Of a stretch of 64,000 bases of DNA, positions 56,701 through 63,216 are shown in pieces. The stretch covers positions 1-64,000 of the forward strand of contig CBFHLR010000015.1 of assembly GCA_965656715.1 (NCBI GenBank), in the 5' to 3' direction. The notes below the pieces were generated by a model. That model saw only the letters and a list, made by a program, of their open reading frames with translations, ran no database searches and was not told the DNA's origin. The DNA is from Coraliomargarita sp965656715. GTDB taxonomy: Bacteria > Verrucomicrobiota > Verrucomicrobiia > Opitutales > Coraliomargaritaceae. A program made the translations under genes and the position numbers. How positions within the stretch are numbered: the first letter of the stretch is position 1; every line of letters starts with the position of its first letter.

Positions 56701-56865
56701 CTGAGAGAGGTTGTAGGGAATGTAAGTCGATGTGTCTGCCGGAGCAAAGAGGAGGATGTCATCCTCGATCTCGTTCGTCTGAGCAAATGCGGTCATCAAG
56801 GGCGCGCACAACAACGCCACAGCTAAAACAACTCTCTTTTCTAAAAACATCATCGATCTTGGCAC
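53800..56865 (-). CDS. Large secreted SGNH-like / Ig-like / LamG protein
   Basis: Protein of 1021 residues with a signal peptide (about 1-29; starts at 56853 or 56850 also possible). Residues 35-490 look like an SGNH-hydrolase-type domain: ILLFAPADTST near the start and TDGTHMSDPLYYMLASQML, an Asp-x-x-His-like pair, near 430-450. Then come an Ig-like He_PIG domain (LPDGLTLSPSGLISGTPTAF), a cadherin/Big-type domain (VSIDVLANDFDAD, RDSFSYTITDG) and a LamG domain (GKYGNALSFDG, DNQWHHIALVCDD, GEIDDVRIFPVALTADE). A verrucomicrobial C-terminal module (DELNRLFEYALGGDP, QFFRLRIE) ends it. An esterase or surface glycan binder is likely. Single gene behind the promoter at 56945. Confidence 0.8.
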   Translation of the reverse strand: MPRSMMFLEKRVVLAVALLCAPLMTAFAQTNEIEDDILLFAPADTSTYIPYNLSQVAVYLGDLLGETAGFETADVVFEASTGRSLLESYVHPDLKPLTLASVTAGYRQVILLDNLSFGRDFPEMAFEGSYQMSKAILRSGSTPLLLMGASPYASERAAIQENAYRVANGCGIHLIPAGVGAMEALDTLSIPSLDDDRTSYLVACMIYSQITGQTAASSAYVPTSGGNPIAEAAALTSLADSTHATEFAQTQYNTDVGNEGVIRYRPLDISSAPFNGRVRYIYSGTSTENGTSTRLEDIITETYNAGKTNLGRSQDLSLDDLTGNQTALESIEDEAAFIYIRRSDISADTVRSFSQANVLPLIYDRPFEYGSGTQNTVESTRNPLRTFSNWLDYYLGKYYDLGWNFVGFHAALGRFYELEPTLIATTDGTHMSDPLYYMLASQMLTSALGTELAPPADLSGQALVGYQVGQEFIKQVAHLSEDGSYTPDSRLNVIEPTPHLTEPGVFYSLQLQAEAGSRSYSWEVDPDAALPDGLTLSPSGLISGTPTAFFNSQVVVVKVTDTDGAFRKAHLTLFSPPNPVPVPGADTATALRGQSVSIDVLANDFDADAQPSSLSIVSVASPNWGSAEIVAGEIVYTPEGNLSSRDSFSYTITDGEHLVTGWIEVVHNSGYVWIPLDEDTGSSVADAHGSTVGFLVEAAHVSGKYGNALSFDGINDKVILNILQDLPMGSSPRTLMCWIRTPAEVPSEGQGIFAYGTKLGRQRIILQLNNEAESAVQKLAFDIWGATLLGTTNLADNQWHHIALVCDDFDDNGSLTIGECKLYVDGVLEAVEMTDPTRANRVLNTVAAEPPVIGGSNFQGKFNFRGEIDDVRIFPVALTADEVAAYAGGTADAAARWHLDQFGDASVLWTADDDGDELNRLFEYALGGDPDAAEAPGFGYEFAFNMDTEKLEVAFNRRQGDTHGLNYIPETSSDLIDWETLPTRQISSETHPSLSDFDRVTFEAEDETQPKQFFRLRIEAQ

Positions 56866-56944
56866 ACTCTTTAGGGGTTGAATGCGGAGTCAGCGTTATA
56901 TTGCTGTTAGCAACATGCTGCGCAGAATGAAAAATCAATTTACA

Positions 56945-56990
56945 ACTATACCCGATCTTAATGAATCCCACAACCTACTGAAATCAGTAG
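56945..56990 (-). promoter_or_regulatory. Palindrome-regulated promoter of the SGNH/LamG gene
   Basis: Perfect palindrome CTACTGAAATCAGTAG (56975-56990), one base, -35 TTGTGG (56973-56968), 17-base spacer, -10 TATAGT (56950-56945). The start codon region at 56865-56850 is about 80 bases downstream. Confidence 0.85.
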
Positions 56991-57500
56991 GATTGATATC
57001 AGCCTGTGACATTTTCTGACCGCATAAGAAACAGCTCTGAGACGTATTTTAAACGGCCCGCTTAGGCTCGAGTTCGCTGAGGGCGCGGAGAAATGACAAA
57101 GTATCGGACTGAATCCTCCTCGAACTCTCTACGCACTCTGCGAGCTCCGCGGTTAAACCTTGCATCATACCATTTCGAGTAAAGTTTGGCCTTTATCAGC
57201 ACCACCCGGTCTCGCTTCGCGAGCCACCCCTCCTCGCCAAGGAGGGGAGCTACCCCAGACATCTCACAGGTTTAGAAGCGCGGCTGGAAAAGTGTGTCTA
57301 GGGCTGCACGAAGGTGGTGAGATTTTCGTGCTGGAGAAACTCCTCCCCCATGGCGCGGCGTAGCCTTCAGGAGAAGACGGCTGCGAAGGAGTTCACCCCA
57401 CTTAGCGGAATGGGAGAGGTATTCCAGGCCAGACCTTTATTGTATTTGAATAACTGAGCGGTTACTTCAAAACGCTCACCCGCTCCATCCGCAGGCAACA
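56991..57500. other. Intergenic region without a recognisable gene
   Basis: Open frames here are short and lack family features. A GC hairpin, CCCCTCCT / AGGAGGGG (57227-57247), occurs in text that resembles a dispersed intergenic repeat. Confidence 0.5.
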
Positions 57501-57575
57501 AAAAGCCCCTCACAGACCAGCTGCGAGAGGCTTTCCCCGATATATTATATTATCTCCTAATATAAAAAACAATCG
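57501..57575 (-). terminator. Conserved 3' module, copy B, ending in an intrinsic terminator
   Basis: Minus strand: TATATTA-GGAGA-TAATATA hairpin, then AAAGCCTCTCGCAG pairing with CTGTGAGGGGCTTT and a TTTTT run. It is nearly identical to the module behind the PEP-CTERM gene (60481-60556), including the last CGCCG-like codons before the hairpin, yet no gene precedes it here. Confidence 0.8.
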
Positions 57576-57665
57576 GCGGCCCTTAGACAGGCGCAGGTCT
57601 AGCGGGGCCAAATGGAACGCAGTCTGAAGCACCGCGCACCGTTGACATCAATCACAACCACACCC
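57503..57665 (-). ncRNA. Candidate small RNA or relic of a deleted gene
   Basis: The interval from the palindrome at 57701-57716 (with TTGCGC one base away) to terminator module B is only about 165 bases on the minus strand and has no sensible reading frame. It is either a short RNA under the same operator or the scar of a lost PEP-CTERM paralogue. The -10 (CTAAAC or GCTAAA) is weak. Confidence 0.3.
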
Positions 57666-57693
57666 CGCTGGTTTAGCGCCTCTCGAATACTCT

Positions 57694-57716
57694 GCGCAAG
57701 CTACTGAAATCAGTAG
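57694..57716. promoter_or_regulatory. Perfect palindrome beside the two-component system
   Basis: CTACTGAAATCAGTAG at 57701-57716. On the minus side it keeps the one-base offset and a -35 TTGCGC (57699-57694) but no good -10. On the plus side it lies 46 bases before the kinase ATG at 57763, where bound regulator could affect expression of the kinase itself. Confidence 0.65.
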
Positions 57717-57762
57717 GGCTGCGAGGCTTTCCATTCGCGTTTTTTTGTGTTTTTGTAAGGGG

Positions 57763-59697
57763 ATGAAACTCGTTTGCATGGTCGTCATCTGCGCATGGCT
57801 CTTGGGCTGCACCCCGGAGCAGGATCGGCTGGAGGCCGAGCGCAAGGCGACCGAGGCTCAACTGGAACAACTGCCGCACCTCAAAATCGACACCCTGATC
57901 CCGACTCAGGGCTACAGTTCCGCATTCTTTATAACGGAAGACGAGGGCGATCAGCTCACCATTACTTTTCCCGAGCCGAAACCGATTGATAGCGTGGTGC
58001 TGGTGCCAGTCTCTTCCCTCAACAACAAGAACAAGTATCGCCCCATCGGGTTTCCGCTGCATTTCAAAGTCGAAGCGCAAACGATCGAGGGCAACACGGT
58101 CTGCATCGCAGACTACACCGAAACAGAGTTCCACTTGGAGGGGATTACGCCGGCGGTATTGACCACAAGCGACCCGACTCCCGTTAAAAGCCTCACTCTG
58201 ACCGCCACCCGACTGGCACAGGCGCAAATCCTGAATCCCAGCAAATATGTGTTCATGCTAAACGAACTGCTGGTTTTCTCGGGTGAAGAAAACATCGCGC
58301 TCAACGCCGAAGTCTCCGGCGAAAAACCTTTTATCCAGGAAATGAAGTTCGCGCCCGAGTATCTGGTTGATGGCTATTCCTATTTCCCGGCATATGAACC
58401 GGCGCCTAACAATCCATTCCTGAACTTTCGCACCCACGCAGACGAAGTCCGCCTCGTCTTCGACCTCGGAGCCATCCAAAGCCTGAACGAAGCGCGCTTC
58501 TATCCCAACAATTACATGGTGGACCTTCCGCACATCCACTCCTCTGCGGTCGGGTTTCCGATGGAAATTGAGCTCAAGCTGTCCCCCGCCCCTTCGTTTG
58601 AAGCTACGGAGCCAATCATCATCGCACAGTCAGACTATCCGGTCAACATGAGCAGCGCCCCACTCTCGCGCAAACTCAGTCCGATTTCAGGGCGATACGT
58701 GCAACTCACCCTCCGAAACGGCCGAAGGAATCCTTACAAAAAGGCACGGATCCTCTCACTTTCGGAAATTGAATTGTTGCAGAATGGCGAAAACCTGCTC
58801 CGCGGCCTACCCTTTCGAACCGAAGAACCATTGATTCTGGGGCAACCTGTCACGATCTCGCCCACCATTCTGACCGATGGAAATTCCATTGTTGGAAAAA
58901 TCATCCCTCAAAAGCAGTGGTTCCTACAGTTGGCACATCGTGCGGAACTCGAACAGCAACATGCCAAGCTGCTCCTACAACTGGAACAGGGCTATACCCG
59001 GCAAAAATCACTGGTTCGCAACCTGCTGGTGGGCATCCCCTTTCTCCTACTGTGCTTCCTCTTCATTCTCCGCCGTAGCCGGTATCAACACCGCAAAAAG
59101 ATCCAGGCGCTGCGCGAACGGATCGCCGACGACCTACACGACGAAACCGGCGCCACGCTCAGCAGCATCGCCAATTCCGCGCAACTGCTCGCCGAACTCT
59201 CCAACGGCAAGAACAGCGAAGATGAGGCTGAGCTGATCAACGACATTATTGAAAGTGCCGAACGCAGCGCCAAAGAGACCCGCGCGCTCATCCTGTTTCT
59301 GGAGAAAAACTCCAGCCAGGGCGACTTGATCGAACGCTTCCGCAACACCGCACGACAAATGCTCTCAGGCTTAGAGGTGACCCTGGACTTACAGGCGGAA
59401 AAGCAATTCAACCAACTGCCCCCAATTCAGAAGTGGGATCTGTTACTCTTCTTCAAAGAGGTGCTCAACAACATCATCAAACACGCCGACGCCGACACCG
59501 TCGAAATTTGCACCCGCAAAAAAGGAAGCGCGCTTCAGCTTGAAATTCACGACAACGGCAAAGGCCTGCCAGAGGACATCCGGCCGACCCACCTGATGAA
59601 ACGTGGCAAGAAACTGAACGCCAAAATTGAAGTGCGCGCCCCCGAGAACGGAGGCACGACCGTCACTTGTCTCTTACCCCCTGCTAGAAATGGATAA
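57763..59697 (+). CDS. Membrane histidine kinase with two discoidin-like sensor modules
   Basis: Kinase of 644 residues. The ATG at 57763 gives a lipoprotein-like signal (MKLVCMVVICAWLLGC); a TTG at 57745 is in frame. Two extracytoplasmic modules follow. The first is residues about 45-172 (LTITFPEPKPIDSVVLVP, MLNELLVFSGE). The second is about 175-355 (NIALNAEVSG, RLVFDLGAIQSLNEARFYP, RYVQLTLRN, ILSLSEIELLQNG). Both have the pattern of F5/8 type C (CBM32-like) domains. A transmembrane segment lies near 417-440. The HisKA_3 box RIADDLHDETGATLSS has phospho-acceptor His459. HATPase motifs are NNIIKHADADTVEI and HDNGKGL. The kinase overlaps no gene and is followed by its regulator 6 bases later. 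Likely senses a glycan or its fragments. Confidence 0.92.
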   Translation: MKLVCMVVICAWLLGCTPEQDRLEAERKATEAQLEQLPHLKIDTLIPTQGYSSAFFITEDEGDQLTITFPEPKPIDSVVLVPVSSLNNKNKYRPIGFPLHFKVEAQTIEGNTVCIADYTETEFHLEGITPAVLTTSDPTPVKSLTLTATRLAQAQILNPSKYVFMLNELLVFSGEENIALNAEVSGEKPFIQEMKFAPEYLVDGYSYFPAYEPAPNNPFLNFRTHADEVRLVFDLGAIQSLNEARFYPNNYMVDLPHIHSSAVGFPMEIELKLSPAPSFEATEPIIIAQSDYPVNMSSAPLSRKLSPISGRYVQLTLRNGRRNPYKKARILSLSEIELLQNGENLLRGLPFRTEEPLILGQPVTISPTILTDGNSIVGKIIPQKQWFLQLAHRAELEQQHAKLLLQLEQGYTRQKSLVRNLLVGIPFLLLCFLFILRRSRYQHRKKIQALRERIADDLHDETGATLSSIANSAQLLAELSNGKNSEDEAELINDIIESAERSAKETRALILFLEKNSSQGDLIERFRNTARQMLSGLEVTLDLQAEKQFNQLPPIQKWDLLLFFKEVLNNIIKHADADTVEICTRKKGSALQLEIHDNGKGLPEDIRPTHLMKRGKKLNAKIEVRAPENGGTTVTCLLPPARNG

Positions 59698-59703
59698 AAC
59701 TTT

Positions 59704-60339
59704 ATGATGAAAATCGCTATAGTCGAAGATAACACCTCGTATCGGAAATCGCTCCAGAAGATTATTGAACTGGCGGACGATATGACCTGTCTCGCCACCT
59801 ATCCCTCCGGCGAACTCTTCCTAAAAGCACTCAACGATACCACGGTCGAAAAGCCCGACATCCTGCTGCTCGACCTGAACCTGCCCGGTGAGCACGGACT
59901 CAAAATGCTCCCGCAGGTCAAAGCCGCGGCCCCTGAAGTCGAAGTGATCATCCTGACGCAGGACAGCGATTTCCGCACAGTTCTCGAAGCCTTACACCTC
60001 GACGCATCCGGCTATTTGATCAAGGGCGCATCCGTGAATAAAATCCGCGAGGTGATCCGCGCCATCGCCGAGGGCGGCACCTATATCGACGCCCAGCTCT
60101 CGCGCATTGTGCTCCATGTTTTGTGCGGGCACGACATCACGGAAAAGAACCCACTCTCGCCGCGCGAAATAGAAATCCTCAAGCTCCTCGCCATAGGCCT
60201 GGCTCAAAAAGAGGTGGCTGCAAAACTCGGCCTGAGCTACCACACCGTCTGCTTCCACATCCGCGGCACCTTCAAGAAACTCGACGTGCCCAACCTCACC
60301 GCCGCGGTCGCCAAAGCCACCCGCCAAGGGCTGATTTAA
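59704..60339 (+). CDS. LuxR/NarL-type response regulator
   Basis: Regulator of 211 residues (second ATG at 59707). Receiver domain: IAIVEDNTSY (acidic pocket), LLLDLNLPGEHGLKMLP with phospho-acceptor Asp57, ILTQDS and GYLIKGAS (conserved Lys). GerE-type helix-turn-helix near residues 150-211: SPREIEILKLLAIGLAQKEV, LGLSYHTVCFHIRGTFKKL. NarL/FixJ-family proteins bind short inverted repeats as dimers, which fits the 7-2-7 palindrome found upstream of most units in this window. It is the only intact LuxR-type regulator here. Confidence 0.93.
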   Translation: MMKIAIVEDNTSYRKSLQKIIELADDMTCLATYPSGELFLKALNDTTVEKPDILLLDLNLPGEHGLKMLPQVKAAAPEVEVIILTQDSDFRTVLEALHLDASGYLIKGASVNKIREVIRAIAEGGTYIDAQLSRIVLHVLCGHDITEKNPLSPREIEILKLLAIGLAQKEVAAKLGLSYHTVCFHIRGTFKKLDVPNLTAAVAKATRQGLI

Positions 60340-60360
60340 ACCGATACGCAATGCAAAGCC

Positions 60361-60436
60361 GGGGCGCGGTGCTTTAGCCCGCGTGCGACCAACACGTAGG
60401 CTAACACGACGTAAACTGCGGCTGAAGCACGCAGCT
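60361..60436. repeat. REP-like intergenic repeat, copy 1
   Basis: GTGCTTTAGCC (60369-60379) and GGCTGAAGCAC (60420-60430) form an imperfect inverted repeat. The intervening text CCCGCGTGCGACCAACACG recurs with small changes at 61731-61800. Confidence 0.6.
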
Positions 60437-60480
60437 ACAGCCTACAGTCCGCGGGTGGTTCTTCAAAAAAACTGGGCACA

Positions 60481-60556
60481 AAAAAGCCCCTCACAGACCA
60501 GCTGCGAGAGGCTTTCCCCTATATATATTATCCCCTAATATAAAAAACTATCGACG
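60481..60556 (-). terminator. Conserved 3' module, copy A, terminator of the PEP-CTERM gene
   Basis: Directly after the stop at 60548 on the minus strand: TATATTA-GGGGA-TAATATA hairpin, GGGGAAAGCC, stem AAGCCTCTCGCAG / CTGTGAGGGGCTT, then TTTTTT. Thirteen stem pairs, several G-U. Shared with 57501 and 53448. Confidence 0.85.
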
Positions 60557-61435
60557 ACGGCGAAGCATCACCCAAGTCAGACCGAAGCAACCCGCAAGCA
60601 AGGCGTAAGTGCCAGGCTCAGGGATGGCGGTGAGCGTGATTGTATTGAGGGTATCATTTGTCTCCATCGTAGCTCCTGAGAGCGCAACACCATCGGTTGT
60701 GATGTGACCAGCAGTCATCGCAGCGCCAATAATGGTCTGAAGTTCGCCGTAACGGGTCTCACCAGTAACATCGTCTAAATCGAAAATGAGCGTGCCAGCA
60801 CCCGCAAAATCGATCGTTAAATTCACAACGTTACCACCACCAACAGCAAGATCATCAAACGCGTTCGTATCCACGAAGTTCATTTCGCCGCCATGCACGT
60901 TCAGTTTTTGGCCGGCGTTCGCGCCTGCAAGCAAATCCCCCAGCGCATTAAACTCTCCGCCCAGCATATTGAAAGTGGCAGTCTTATTAATACTGAGATT
61001 TTGGTCAGTATCGATCCTTCCATGATTTTCGAATACAGAAATGTTCGAAGTCTGAACGACACTTGTCGACAAGTCAATTAAGCCATAATTGAAAACTCTC
61101 GCATTTTTCGAAAGAATTACAGATCTTCCGTTCAGAACCCCATCAGCCTCAACCGTCAGATTACCTCCCAGCCTCGCGCCATTTCCTCCAGACTGTAGGG
61201 AGAGGTCTTCTACCGAGGCAGTGTAGTTTTTGATCACAGCATTCGCATAAGCACCGGCGCCGTCAGAAAAAATCTGAGCATCGTCTGAGCCAGTAGGCTC
61301 ACCCAAAGACCAGTTTGTAGCAGTGTCCCACAGGTAGTCACCACTGGTAGCTGTTACTTCCGTGAATACGGTCTGCGCCTGCGCGACACCGCCGATGCTT
61401 ACTGTGATGAGTCCGATAAGTGCTGTCTTTTTCAT
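60548..61435 (-). CDS. Secreted PEP-CTERM protein
   Basis: Protein of 295 residues from the ATG at 61435 (61444 also in frame). Signal peptide (MKKTALIGLITVSIGGVAQA), then a beta-helix-like body with autotransporter-type repeats (WDTATNWSLGEP, LTVEADGVLNGRSVILS, FNMLGGEFNALGDLLAG). The C-terminal sorting signal is IPEPGTYALLAGCFGLTWVM followed by four Arg, to be processed by an exosortase that is not in this window. It has no catalytic motif. Being in the regulated set next to the two-component system, a surface role in glycan capture is plausible. Confidence 0.9.
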   Translation of the reverse strand: MKKTALIGLITVSIGGVAQAQTVFTEVTATSGDYLWDTATNWSLGEPTGSDDAQIFSDGAGAYANAVIKNYTASVEDLSLQSGGNGARLGGNLTVEADGVLNGRSVILSKNARVFNYGLIDLSTSVVQTSNISVFENHGRIDTDQNLSINKTATFNMLGGEFNALGDLLAGANAGQKLNVHGGEMNFVDTNAFDDLAVGGGNVVNLTIDFAGAGTLIFDLDDVTGETRYGELQTIIGAAMTAGHITTDGVALSGATMETNDTLNTITLTAIPEPGTYALLAGCFGLTWVMLRRRR

Positions 61436-61515
61436 ATCATTCATAGGGGTTATAGACGTTAAGAGTTTTTATTTAGAGAGGGACACATTAGCCCTTTTTC
61501 GAGTAATAAAATCGC

Positions 61516-61561
61516 AGTATAACCGATTTTGAAAAATCGCACAGGCTACTGAAATCAGTAG
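61516..61561 (-). promoter_or_regulatory. Palindrome-regulated promoter of the PEP-CTERM gene
   Basis: Perfect palindrome CTACTGAAATCAGTAG (61546-61561), one base, -35 CTGTGC (61544-61539), 17-base spacer, -10 TATACT (61521-61516). The ATG at 61435 is 81 bases after the -10. Confidence 0.85.
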
Positions 61562-61730
61562 GGGTGCTGCAGCCCTCCCCTTCAGCGCCACTGAAGCTGC
61601 AAATGCTTTTTTATTTGTTTTGGAGGGGGGCAGTCGCACAGTCAGAAGGAAATCACGATCCTCATCGCCATATCAGAGACAGACAGTTGGCTGCCCGTAG
61701 TATAATTCGCAGGGACGATCGCAGTAACGC

Positions 61731-61800
61731 CGGAGCGCTGCGCTTCAGCCCGCGTTCGACCAATACGCAGACTTACACAACGAAACTGCGACTAAAGCAC
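61731..61800. repeat. REP-like intergenic repeat, copy 2
   Basis: CGCTTCAGCCCGCGTTCGAC followed, after about 30 bases, by ACTGCGACTAAAGCAC. It is a diverged copy of 60361-60436. The remaining intergenic bases, 61562-61730 and 61801-62079, show no gene. Confidence 0.55.
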
Positions 61801-62079
61801 CCCCAGGGCATAGACACGCAGCTCCCCCTGAGCAACCGGTATCCATAAGCGTTTATAAGCGCAGATAAGCGGTCCCCAGCTCAGCTGGGCCTGTTCCGGC
61901 ACAGCGCTAGAGTTCAATTCAGGCCACTACGATTTGTGTGCAAGGATAGGCTGCCCGATGAGGCGTGCTTAAATAGAGATTTGTTACAACCGATTGCGCT
62001 AGAGCATGTTGCATTTAGTTAGAAGCATTGGTGAGAGCCGTTTCAAAAGCAGCGCAAGGCGTCAAGGCAGGCGTGCCAT

Positions 62080-63156
62080 CTATTGGTTGCGGCTCTCATA
62101 CAGCTTCTTGATCTTTTGGGATGCCAGGAGCGTCGTGTAGCTCATGGTATATGGTTCCGTTTCCGGGACATAGGCTTTGGGGTATTTATACCAGGACTGT
62201 ATGAGCATCAGATCCGGATGCACCTGGTCCTCGTGCAAGCGCTCAACATAGCTCATCACTCCATCGTGAAAAACCTGAGCCCCCTTGTTCGCAGGGGTAT
62301 TGACGACCAAGTAGAAAGGTAGCCGGTTACGTGAGCACCATGCCTGGAGGTCGTGAAATTTTGCCGGGTTTTGCGGATGCTTACGGTAATAGGTGAATGG
62401 ATAATCGACTTCCAGAAACCCGAGCTCCAAGTCGTTGTCCTGAAGCGCCTGCACCAAGCCTTCGAGCAATTCCATGAAATAGATCCCTCCGATTTTGGTG
62501 GAATAATCCGCCCCGTCCACCCAATCAAATGCCTTTGAGTAGCGCCAGTTAGGGAGGTTCACGGTCCAGCCGACCTTACAGTTTGGCCATGCTCGGTTGA
62601 TTTCAGCGATGAAATCAACCATGACCTGATAAGCCTCTTTGGGCGGAAGTCGCCGGGCTCCGGTTTTGTCACCATTATAAATGTTTCCGCACAGAATGCG
62701 GAAAACACCGTCCACATGCAGCGAGCTCAGTTCACCGCCGGCATCGGTCAAGGGCTTGTGCCCTTCGATGACGATCCTCGCAGCCGCTTTACCGATGTCC
62801 TCTTGCGCGAGTGCATAAAACAACTGGTTAAACTCAGAACCATATGCAATGCCGTTCCGCTCCATGGTTCGGACGAAGGGTTCCGGTGTCAGCTGGGCCC
62901 ATTTGTATTTGGACAGGTTATGCGCTTCCGGTTCCAACTGTTTCCAGTTGAACTTATAAAAGTCGATCGCTTCCCGGGTTCGTTCCCAAGCATCGAGTTC
63001 TTCGGCAAATATCGGATCAGGAGACGAGATAATATGGCTCGGCCCCATACCGACTAGAACCTTCACATTCGACCGATCCCCGCCATCAGCCACCAGCCCG
63101 GTCACGGCAGCCATGGCCACGATGATATAACATACACGCTTCATCAAATTTCTCAT
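62080..63156 (-). CDS. Unrecognised TIM-barrel-like secreted protein (second family member)
   Basis: Protein of 358 residues with a signal peptide (about 1-23; ATG at 63144 possible). It shares several segments in order with the 23369-24748 protein: MVDFIAEINRAWPNCKVGW (there FVAGIKAKYPKIKIGM), ELGFLEVDYPFTYY (there KLDMLQPEYSYS), FYLVVNTPANKG (there FIFLFNDHEGG) and LIQSWYKYPKAYVPETEPYT (there LQSWYPHPKQELPETKPHT). It lacks the SHD1-like repeats. Conserved acidic residues at the strand ends are compatible with a retaining glycosidase, but no known family is evident. 60 bases downstream of a sulfatase. Confidence 0.72.
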   Translation of the reverse strand: MRNLMKRVCYIIVAMAAVTGLVADGGDRSNVKVLVGMGPSHIISSPDPIFAEELDAWERTREAIDFYKFNWKQLEPEAHNLSKYKWAQLTPEPFVRTMERNGIAYGSEFNQLFYALAQEDIGKAAARIVIEGHKPLTDAGGELSSLHVDGVFRILCGNIYNGDKTGARRLPPKEAYQVMVDFIAEINRAWPNCKVGWTVNLPNWRYSKAFDWVDGADYSTKIGGIYFMELLEGLVQALQDNDLELGFLEVDYPFTYYRKHPQNPAKFHDLQAWCSRNRLPFYLVVNTPANKGAQVFHDGVMSYVERLHEDQVHPDLMLIQSWYKYPKAYVPETEPYTMSYTTLLASQKIKKLYESRNQ

Positions 63157-63216
63157 GCTTGTTTAAAATCCCTCGTTCAATGACCTGCCACCGACTTCGA
63201 GTTGTTCGCCGCGGCC

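Noticed and set aside
57062..57262. Basic 66-residue minus-strand frame
   Set aside because: Its composition and position in hairpin-rich intergenic repeat text suggest non-coding sequence.
57701..57716. Palindrome as a classical NarL 7-2-7 heptamer site
   Set aside because: Arms are 7-2-7, but the TAC and GTA elements are 2 bases closer together than in the published NarL layout, so only a LuxR/NarL-type site is claimed.
11701..61561. The repeated palindromes as terminators
   Set aside because: They lie upstream of genes at a fixed distance to -35 and -10 elements and have no T-run; a promoter operator is the better reading.
11701..61561. The palindromes as a CRISPR array or integration sites
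   Set aside because: They are single copies kilobases apart with no spacers, cas genes or integrase.
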